A model generated the notes under the pieces. The model saw nothing but the letters and a program-made list of their open reading frames with translations, did no database searches and was not told where the DNA came from. A stretch of DNA of 64,000 nt from Plotosus lineatus (Eukaryota > Chordata > Actinopteri > Siluriformes > Plotosidae): NCBI GenBank assembly GCA_024760905.1, contig CM045734.1, forward strand, positions 37,726,064 to 37,790,063, read 5' to 3'. The position numbers and the translations under genes are program-made. Position 1 is the first letter of the stretch, and each line of letters starts with the position of its first letter. Positions 59,401 through 64,000 of this stretch are shown here, piece after piece.

Positions 59401-62400
59401 AGAAGACATGGTCAACACGCACGCGCGTGCACACACACACACACACACACGCGCGTGTGATTTCTGGTGCGAGTGAGAAGAAGAAACGGGCTCTGGTGAT
59501 ATCACAAAGGAATATGGCCAAACCCGTCTACCATCGGTACGATATTGAAGCAGAAGGAGGTCTTAAAAGGTATACTTTTATCATTTTTAAAGGATTTAGG
59601 GGGTAGTATTGGGAGCCTTGGAACGAATCACGCGTTTTGCATGTAAAATGCGGTTCAACTTACGAAAAATGCAGGTTACGAAAAAAGCTCTGGAACGGAT
59701 TAATTCTGTAAGGTGAGGCACCACTGTAGTACACCATATTGTATGATATCTTGACTTTCTTGGCAGTTTTTCATATGGAGTAATCATAATTTTTTAGAGC
59801 ACATCAAGACTGATGAATTTCAGAGGAAAGGTTTTCGGGTTTTTTTTATTATTATTATTTATTTATGTTTGTTTGTTTTTTGGATGGTTTTTTTGAGTCT
59901 ATAATCAAACCCAAAAATCGTGATTTTTCCAGATACTCAACTCACACAAAAAAGGGTGATTTTATTGCTTCTTTAATCAGAACAAAAGGGTTTTAACATG
60001 CTTTTAACATGAGAAATTAAATTAACTCACAACGTACCATTGGAACACAAGCATGAAGCAAAATTTTAAAATGTGCCTTTGTATGACTATGTAAATACTG
60101 TATTCCTTTCAAATTCCAAAAGTTTCCAACTATAACAGACAATTTTAAACACTGACACAGAATTGTCTACTTATAATTTTTTTTCCTCATACTCAGAGAA
60201 GAAGATATTCTGCTGCTATGGACGATCAAAAAGATCAGCAGAACAGTAAACATGAAGTTTGTCCAGCTGTTTATCTGGACTCAGAGGATGCAGTAGAAGT
60301 ACATGATGGTTTTTCTGCAAGTATTGAAGGTATACAGGTATATTGTGGGAACTGTAACTATTGTACCTATACCATTTTATATATGAACATTAAATATGCA
60401 AAATCATAACCTTCTCAGAACTGCTTTATGATAGTGATATGGGTTATGCATTACATGAGAAAATATGTGTCACTTGTATGTTCTATCTCATTTCTTAGTG
60501 AAGTCATCAGCTGATATTTTGCCACTAGTAAGAGACCCAACAACGTACTCTAATAGTGATCAACAGCGAGACTTGCTAGGATCTGATACCGTATACTGTC
60601 CAGACAGTGATCCTGATAATGATATCACTGTGGATTACACCGAGACTCATTCACCATCACATGAACACTGGGCTTCAAGTGCTACTCAGGACTTCTCTGG
60701 AGCCTCAGATCGTTAGTACAATAATAACAGTTTTTTACTTTTTGATGCATCCTCACCTGTCATTCTTGTGGATAAGCTGCAAAATATATTTTCATTGTTC
60801 CGTATAATTGTGTATTTTTTTTTTAATTAAGTTATTTATTTTTACTTCAGTATACTTCATGACTGAAATAACAGTCATGACAACTTTTCAATCTTGTAAG
60901 CTCCCTTTAAATAGTCTACATTTCAAACAGTCTGGAAAGCTCAACTTTACTCCAATTTGGTCAAAGTGATTAGATGGAAAAGTTTGGTTTAGGTTCCATA
61001 CTATGCCATTCAAGTAGATGAGAAAGGAATGAAAAAGGAAATTCATCTCTTTATAAGCATACACTAGGGCACCACGGTGATATTGTGTTTAGTACATCCA
61101 CCTACCAGCAAGAAGGTCCTTGGCTTGATTCCTTGGCTCGGGCGTTCCTGTGTGCAGTTTGCATCTCCCTGTGTTTGCGTGGGTTACATCCAGGTACTCT
61201 GGTTTCCACCAGAAGCCCAAGTACATGCACATTAATCTAACTGGCTGTTCCAAATTGATCCTAGTGGTGAGTGTGAATGTGAATGATGTTCATTGCAAGT
61301 AAACAAGCAGCAAGCGATATTATCGGTTATAAAACTCCTTGCATACAAAAGCCTTTTATTTTTAACTGGGTTCTTTTGGCCAAGCACTGCTCCCCTCCAT
61401 TGTTATCCTTTAATTTTTTATGAAGGAATTCTGTAGGAACAGCGTACTGTTTTAGACGTAAAATGTTGGGCTTTGTGCCAAGTACTTACGCCTGGAGATC
61501 TCACCACTAGTAAACAGGGTTAAAGTGGTCTTCAAAAACTATTGAATTGCATCTGAAAGGAAATACTTTCAGAATATGGCCCATGCTGATGTTATGTTGT
61601 GTTTTCCACGATTTCTGCACTTTTCCGTGGTTTTCCTGGCAAAACAGCTCAGCGCTGGCCAATAATGCATTATTTTAGGCTGATTCATGTCTTTGCCACG
61701 GCTGGAACAGCATGCATCCCTAGTAGTAATAGAAGTGTGGCAGCACTTGCTCCTGCTTTACAGTTAGCAATGACTGATGTGATGGAACCACTGATATCAT
61801 ACATGATCATTTTAAAGAGATAATAATACAAATTCACCACAGGTACCCTTTAATTCACATACAATGTAGACTATAGAAGAACCTTGTAATGCCTTTTAGC
61901 ACAGAAGGCCAATTTTGCCCACTTTGAACTTGCAAGGTTTTGCTGAATACTCAAAATATTTGGTAACCATATCAGATTTTTAAAAACATGTTTATGGTTT
62001 TTAGGAGTAGATGGTGCAATGATCAGGGAAAACAGCTGCACTGTAAATGAGCTTCTTGTAAATCAGGTAATGTCAAAATCAGTCATATTTACACAGATAA
62101 TGCTGACTAGTTTGTTTGTTAAAATTATTTACTATAATCGTTTATTATGTATATATTTATTTTAGAGTTCATTTTTGAGTGTTAATGAAAACAATCCAAA
62201 TGAATGGAAAGATTCATGCAGCGAGATCACCGATGACGCAATCTTGGGTGGTTTAAAAGCCAGCCATGAAACGGATGTTTTGGTGCAGAGCAGTTCTGAA
62301 AGTGACAAAAAAAAAATGCAAACAACAAATGCTCAAAACTTTTTAGATTATTTGCTCAACTTTGATCTCAACAGTGTCTCTTTTGTAAACACTGGAACTG

Positions 62401-64000
62401 GCAGTATGACTAATGGAGCTACACCACTGAACAAAAAGCCATCTCAGGATTTTTCTTCCAGCCCTGCTGTTTGTGAGACTAAAGACCACTCACTTACTCA
62501 AAGTATCATAGATCAGGAATGCAGTATTTCACTTCTTACATCATGTCAACTTGAAGTCAGTGGAGCACATGCAGGTGAGCAACCTTTACCTTTAGAAGAC
62601 TCTTCTGAATCTAACGGATCTCAGTCTCTACTTAAAGGGTTAATTCTTGACCAGGGATCGACCTGCAGTCCTGAGTCCCAGCTGGGTTTAAAGATGAAGG
62701 AGCAGTTAAAATCAACCAATGAGCAGCTAAAACCTGTTCAGCCAATTAATCCAATATTAAATAAAACATTTGAAATACAGCTTGATTGTGAAGAAAGCCA
62801 ACAAAAAGAAAAATCTTCACTGATGTCCAGCTTTGACTGTAATGCCTCAAAATGGTCTGAAATGAATAGAGACACGCCAAAAAGGGTTGCAAAAGGAGAA
62901 GCGCTTATAGAACCTAAATTTGCTGAATTATCCCCTCAACAACCTTCATGTCAGAGCAATGACCCAGACGAATGGATTGAACAACTGCAGAAAAAAACAG
63001 AAGTAGTAGTTACCCCGTCAAGTTTTAGTCAATGTCCTGAAAGGACTTCGGACATTCATGGTCTTGTATGCAATGAGAGGCTGTTTGGTGGCAGATCACT
63101 GCCACAGGCACTTGACACCACTCTAACCAGGGCCTTAGAAATGCAAACTAGCATTTCATGTGAGGAGAAACAACTTTTAGCTCGCACACCAAGCAGTGAA
63201 AGCACACAAGATAATGAAATCAATATTAATAAAAGTAGAAAGCTTCCCTCAGATGCTTCCCCTAGTATTTCTACAGTCTCATTAGTCACAGAAAGTGCCA
63301 AATATCATACTGCTGGTGAAAATGATGATGCTAAAAGTTCTGCAGACTCAGACTGCACTGAGATTGAAGAACAGAAACGGTTAAAAAGCACTAGCAAAGA
63401 GCGAGAGGATATGAGAGTTCAACCAAGGTTAAATCCAACCCCAACAGTCAGCTTTTTTGAAGAAGAAAAACAGGACAAGCAGCATGATTTGTATAAAACC
63501 ATTAAGAAGCATAGCAGCACAGAACAAATAGAGAGCACAACCGATCCACTAAACACCAGCAACGTCAGCACGTTACAGACCTTATGCTTACTTTCAGAAC
63601 GAGATAAAAATCAAGCGACAGAGAGTGCAAGACAAGATAGTCTTCAGAACACTGTGGAAAACAAAGAGGCCTCATGCACAGCTAAACCAAGTCAATTTAA
63701 AAAAAAGACATCCAAACGTAAACCCAGGAAACAAACTAACCATACTGGTGTGCTTAATGCAGGTAATATTAACTCATGCAGATTTTTTACACTGGCATAC
63801 ACTGACTTTTTATGTATGCAAACTCATGAGTTAAATAGATAAATGGCAGCACCTCTAATTTGAGAATTGTTCAACACTTTGATAATCTTTGAATAGCCAA
63901 AAAGCCAACTCCAAATATGAAACTGAGAAACATCCACAGAAGAAATTTTTGGCGAGAGAGATTACTTCATGGAGCCTGCAAGAAAGGCAACCTTCCAGAG
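40453..64000 (+). CDS. ANKRD31: ANKRD31, 3'-incomplete gene model (14 exons in window)
   Basis: ANKRD31 is a germline ankyrin-repeat protein that partners REC114 and controls where meiotic double-strand breaks form. Exons: 40453-40535, 40769-40827, 43574-43638, 44478-44565, 45890-46148, 46266-46372, 51770-51955, 52100-52242, 52325-52456, 60197-60329, 60499-60711, 62005-62066, 62166-63762 and 63897 to beyond 64000. Every junction is GT-AG and phases agree; the sum is 3231 nt, or 1077 codons, without a stop. The start has a strong Kozak context (A at -3, G at +4). Layout matches the family: acidic N-terminus, ankyrin block, long low-complexity exon, second ankyrin block. Position head-to-head with HMGCR agrees with mammals. 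Human ANKRD31 is about 1870 residues. The donor at 52243 (GTTCGT) and 60712 (GTTAGT) are weaker than average. Confidence 0.88.
41024..41235. mobile_element. 212-bp foldback element
   Basis: Two arms of about 75-80 bp (from GGTCAGCACTATTCC at the left, to GGAATAGTGCTGACC at the right) are near-perfect inverted repeats around a short loop. It lies within a SINE. Its class is unclear; no convincing target-site duplication was found. Confidence 0.7.
41268..41610 (+). repeat. SINE S1 with LINE-B-type tail, nested in another SINE
   Basis: Flanked by a perfect 17-bp duplication ACCATAGACAGTGAAAT (41251-41267 and 41611-41627). Head GGGGCAGTGGTGGTCTAGTG, B box GGGAGTTCGAGTCCCACTC, and tail GTGGCGACTCCCGAGTAAAA followed by (GACA)n. 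Confidence 0.87.
41860..42231 (-). repeat. SINE S1, full length, L2-type tail
   Basis: Flanked by TTACATAGTTC at 41849-41859 and 42232-42242. A tail ATTCATTCACTTTCTGAACC is at the left and the head at the right. Located in ANKRD31 intron 2. Confidence 0.83.
42438..42873. mobile_element. Pogo/Tigger-like MITE, family M3 copy 1
   Basis: Terminus CAGTGATCCGTCGCTACTTC at left and GTGAGGAATCCCTG at right, flanked by TA. The interior has poly-A and poly-C runs (42585-42650). A relative starts at 56158 (GAGATCCCTTACTACTTCGT) with the same AAGGAAAATGCCGCAAAACA interior. Confidence 0.68.
42948..43184 (-). mobile_element. Terminal fragment of Sleeping Beauty-like Tc1
   Basis: This is the reverse complement of the left 235 bp of the element at 16569, ending AAGGACTAG. 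It has both direct repeats of the AAATTAGCATAT motif and no transposase. Located in ANKRD31 intron 2. Confidence 0.78.
43188..43462 (+). repeat. Headless SINE S1 copy
   Basis: Starts near CTCAGTGCAGCTAACCGGG, lacks the tRNA head, and ends in an L2-type tail AAGCGGTTCAGAAAATGAAT at 43435. A (TA)n run follows at 43479-43520. Confidence 0.7.
43660..43740. repeat. Fragment of a common teleost DNA-transposon end
   Basis: TTTGCCCAAAAGTATGTGAA and GACCTGACCATCACAACCAT resemble the terminal text of an abundant teleost DNA transposon. The remainder of 43740-44470 (intron 3 of ANKRD31) has no feature I can name. Confidence 0.4.
45440..45550 (+). repeat. SINE tail fragment
   Basis: Only the L2-type 3' region is present (GGCCTGGCGAGCTGTCCAGG, TCCTAATTAGGATTAATCAG). 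Bases 44570-45440 are otherwise unassigned intron. Confidence 0.65.
46974..47328 (-). repeat. SINE S2, near full length
   Basis: On the minus strand: head GGCGGTCTGGTGGAGTAGTG, CTGAGTTCAATTCCCAGC, TCATGTTCTCTCCATGCTTG, body, tail AATTAGGATTAGGCAGTTCA and (ATGA)n. A shorter relative precedes it at 46793-46970. Confidence 0.75.
47446..48314. mobile_element. Pogo/Tigger-like MITE, family M1 copy 2
   Basis: Left CAATCGGCCCTCTACTTACG, right GTAAGTAGAGGGCCGACTG, flanked by TA. Same CCAATGGGAG and CCAATGAGAGAGCAACT interior as other M1 copies, in reverse orientation to copy 1. In the long ANKRD31 intron 46373-51769. Confidence 0.72.
48364..48714 (+). repeat. SINE S2, near full length
   Basis: Plus orientation: GCCACTAGGTAGCGTAGTGA head, CCTGGGTTTGATTTCCAG, then the TACCCCGCCCTCG region and L2-type tail AAGCGGTTCAGAAAATGAAT with (GAAT)n. 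Confidence 0.78.
49205..49325. repeat. Block shared with 37370-37510
   Basis: Reads TGTGTCACCCAGAGCGCTCT, GGAGTAATC and TCTTTATTCACAGATCACCG. Bases 48720-49200 before it are unassigned. Confidence 0.4.
49482..49724 (-). repeat. Headless SINE S1 with perfect duplication
   Basis: Flanked by ATGGAATGTTC (49471-49481 and 49725-49735). It stops at the same internal point (CCCCCAGTGCAGCTAACTGG, minus strand) as the copy at 40836-41668 and lacks the tRNA head. Confidence 0.83.
50478..51030 (+). mobile_element. LINE A, 5'-truncated 3' end
   Basis: Only the C-terminal coding region and (GAT)n tail remain, starting at CAGCCTCTGCTGTTAAGCGG. It encodes [20 protein letters not shown] and [22 protein letters not shown] text with one frameshift near 50790. 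Bases 49740-50470 and 51035-51760 show no other feature. Confidence 0.8.
51770..52456 (+). CDS. ANKRD31: ANKRD31 first ankyrin-repeat block, exons 7-9
   Basis: Three adjacent exons encode about three ankyrin repeats. The first has [20 protein letters not shown] and [11 protein letters not shown]. The second has [20 protein letters not shown] and [11 protein letters not shown]. The third has [20 protein letters not shown] and [11 protein letters not shown]. The TPLHEA core and the N-x-x-D/E-x-x-G turns are typical. Introns of 144 and 82 nt separate the exons. Ankyrin blocks mediate protein binding. Confidence 0.92.
52785..53340. mobile_element. Degenerate Tc1-like element
   Basis: CCTTGTGAAAAAGTAATTGT near the left is a known style of teleost Tc1 terminus. 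Text at 53248-53285 (TTCATGATTCCACCATGAAA, AAGACAACTGGCAAAAT) resembles the central transposase. No open frame remains. In ANKRD31 intron 9. Confidence 0.5.
53366..53735. mobile_element. Pogo/Tigger-like MITE, family M1 copy 3 (right end lost)
   Basis: Left terminus CAGTCGGACCTCTACTTACG flanked by TA, with M1-type interior (GATTGGTTCAATG, GATTGGCTCG). The right terminus is not found. Confidence 0.6.
53956..54987. mobile_element. Pogo/Tigger-like MITE, family M2 copy 2
   Basis: CAGTATGCCCTTGACTATTC at left, TGTCGAGGGCCTACTG at right. The interior palindrome (about 54290-54665) is shorter than in copy 1; one arm has lost its YY1-like motif. The element is inverted relative to copy 1. A (GT)n(AT)n(AC)n run follows at 54985-55073. 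Confidence 0.72.
55076..56103. mobile_element. Pogo/Tigger-like MITE, family M1 copy 4
   Basis: TAGTCGGCCCTCTACCTACG at left, GTAAGTAGGGGGCCGACTG at right. It contains CT/CA microsatellites at 55400-55450 and 55655-55790 and the CCAATGAGAGAGCAACTC block. (TACA)n follows at 56105-56145. Confidence 0.72.
56775..57000 (+). repeat. 5'-truncated SINE S1 with LINE-B-type tail
   Basis: Begins TATCAAAGGCAGGCCATGTC, continues through AGGAAGGGCATCCGACGTAA and ends GATTCGCTGTGGCGACTCTT. Bases 56400-56770 are unassigned. Confidence 0.7.
57005..58110 (+). pseudogene. Degenerate Tc1-like transposon (second Tc1 family)
   Basis: Transposase remnants in order: helix-turn-helix-like text near 57070, then [20 protein letters not shown] at about 57327, then [17 protein letters not shown] near 57605. 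After that come CCCCACTGAAAATGTGTGAA, where a second acidic block would be, and a terminal GGGGTGCCAATAATAATGG. Many stops and frameshifts. The family differs from the Sleeping Beauty-like copies. In ANKRD31 intron 9. Confidence 0.75.
58440..58712 (+). mobile_element. Short LINE B copy: inverted 5' end joined to 3' end
   Basis: The left part (58450-58560) is the reverse complement of LINE B 5' UTR (GGGCTTGGGACCGGCATAAG). It is joined to the sense 3' end encoding [23 protein letters not shown] text and GGCGACCCCTGAAGGGAACA. The order again fits twin priming. Confidence 0.65.
58919..59726. mobile_element. Pogo/Tigger-like MITE, M1-related variant
   Basis: CAGTGGTACCTCACCTTACG at left and GTAAGGTGAGGCACCACTG at right are flanked by TA. 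The interior shares CCCATTGGCTAA and the ACGATATTGAAGCAGAAGGA stretch with M1 copy 1 (3099-3118). A (CA)n run is at 59430-59450. Confidence 0.7.
60197..62066 (+). CDS. ANKRD31: ANKRD31 exons 10-12, acidic linker
   Basis: Exon 10 (133 nt) begins [18 protein letters not shown]. Exon 11 (213 nt) is rich in Asp, Ser and Thr ([20 protein letters not shown]). Exon 12 (62 nt) encodes [20 protein letters not shown]. All phases agree. This region is predicted disordered, as in mammalian ANKRD31. Confidence 0.75.
61065..61300 (+). repeat. Old SINE S2 copy
   Basis: CACCACGGTGATATTGTGTT head, AGCAAGAAGGTCCTTGGCTT, then TGGGTTACATCCAGGTACTC. The tail is lost. The stretches 59730-60190, 60720-61060 and 61310-62000 are ANKRD31 intron without other recognised features. 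Confidence 0.6.
62166..63762 (+). CDS. ANKRD31: ANKRD31 large central exon 13
   Basis: A 1597-nt exon with a TTATTTTAG acceptor and GTAATA donor, open throughout in one frame (532 codons). It is rich in Ser, Glu, Lys and Gln with no domain I recognise and ends in a very basic stretch ([12 protein letters not shown]). A long disordered exon just before the second ankyrin block is also seen in mammalian ANKRD31. The frame runs on to a stop at 63840 if the donor is not used. Confidence 0.88.
63897..64000 (+). CDS. ANKRD31: ANKRD31 exon 14, start of second ankyrin block (cut by window end)
   Basis: Acceptor TTTGAATAG, then codons giving [20 protein letters not shown] followed by CKKGNLPE. This is the beginning of an ankyrin repeat (x-G-E/R-x-x-L-H-x-A-x-x-x-G-N). 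The exon continues beyond the window. Confidence 0.78.

Noticed and set aside
63763..63842. Stop at 63840 as the end of ANKRD31
   Set aside because: A phase-1 donor at 63763 joins in frame to an ankyrin-coding exon at 63897, as in the family.

Overview
The window is vertebrate nuclear DNA, almost certainly from a teleost fish. It holds intron-rich genes with GT-AG splice sites, very many microsatellites, degenerate Tc1-like transposons, two LINE families and tRNA-headed SINEs of the kind that fill teleost genomes. I cannot name the species. There is no prokaryotic, CRISPR or plasmid content.

Layout. (1) 1-15.5 kb, minus strand: HMG-CoA reductase (HMGCR). I can place 17 coding exons that join in frame to 814 codons, from the start codon at 13659 down to 1472. 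The last two coding exons lie beyond base 1. A noncoding first exon ends at 15151, with a CpG-containing promoter just upstream. The introns carry a hAT element, a pogo-like MITE, SINEs and a twin-primed LINE. (2) 15.5-40.2 kb: a repeat-rich gap. It holds two Sleeping Beauty-like Tc1 elements (one split by a nearly full-length LINE), a nearly full-length second-family LINE, and at 28.7-33.7 kb a triplicated segment in which each copy carries a 90-nt, phase-0 exon-like block of unknown identity. (3) 40.3-64 kb, plus strand: ANKRD31. Fourteen exons join in frame to 1077 codons and continue past the window end. It is a meiotic protein, with a first ankyrin block at 51.8-52.5 kb and the start of a second block at 63.9 kb.

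HMGCR and ANKRD31 are neighbours and divergently transcribed in mammals (human 5q13.3). The same head-to-head order here supports both identifications. Their functions are unrelated (sterol synthesis in the ER; meiotic recombination in germ cells).

The most notable signals are: the triplicated 90-nt exon cassette; a SINE whose target-site duplication copies the 5' splice site of ANKRD31 exon 2; an in-frame, stop-free 117-nt ANKRD31 intron; a textbook twin-priming LINE inversion inside HMGCR; SINE bodies inserted without their tRNA head; and pogo-like MITEs, one with a long internal palindrome carrying YY1- and CRE-like motifs. All exon models come from reading splice sites and reading frames by eye and have no transcript support.
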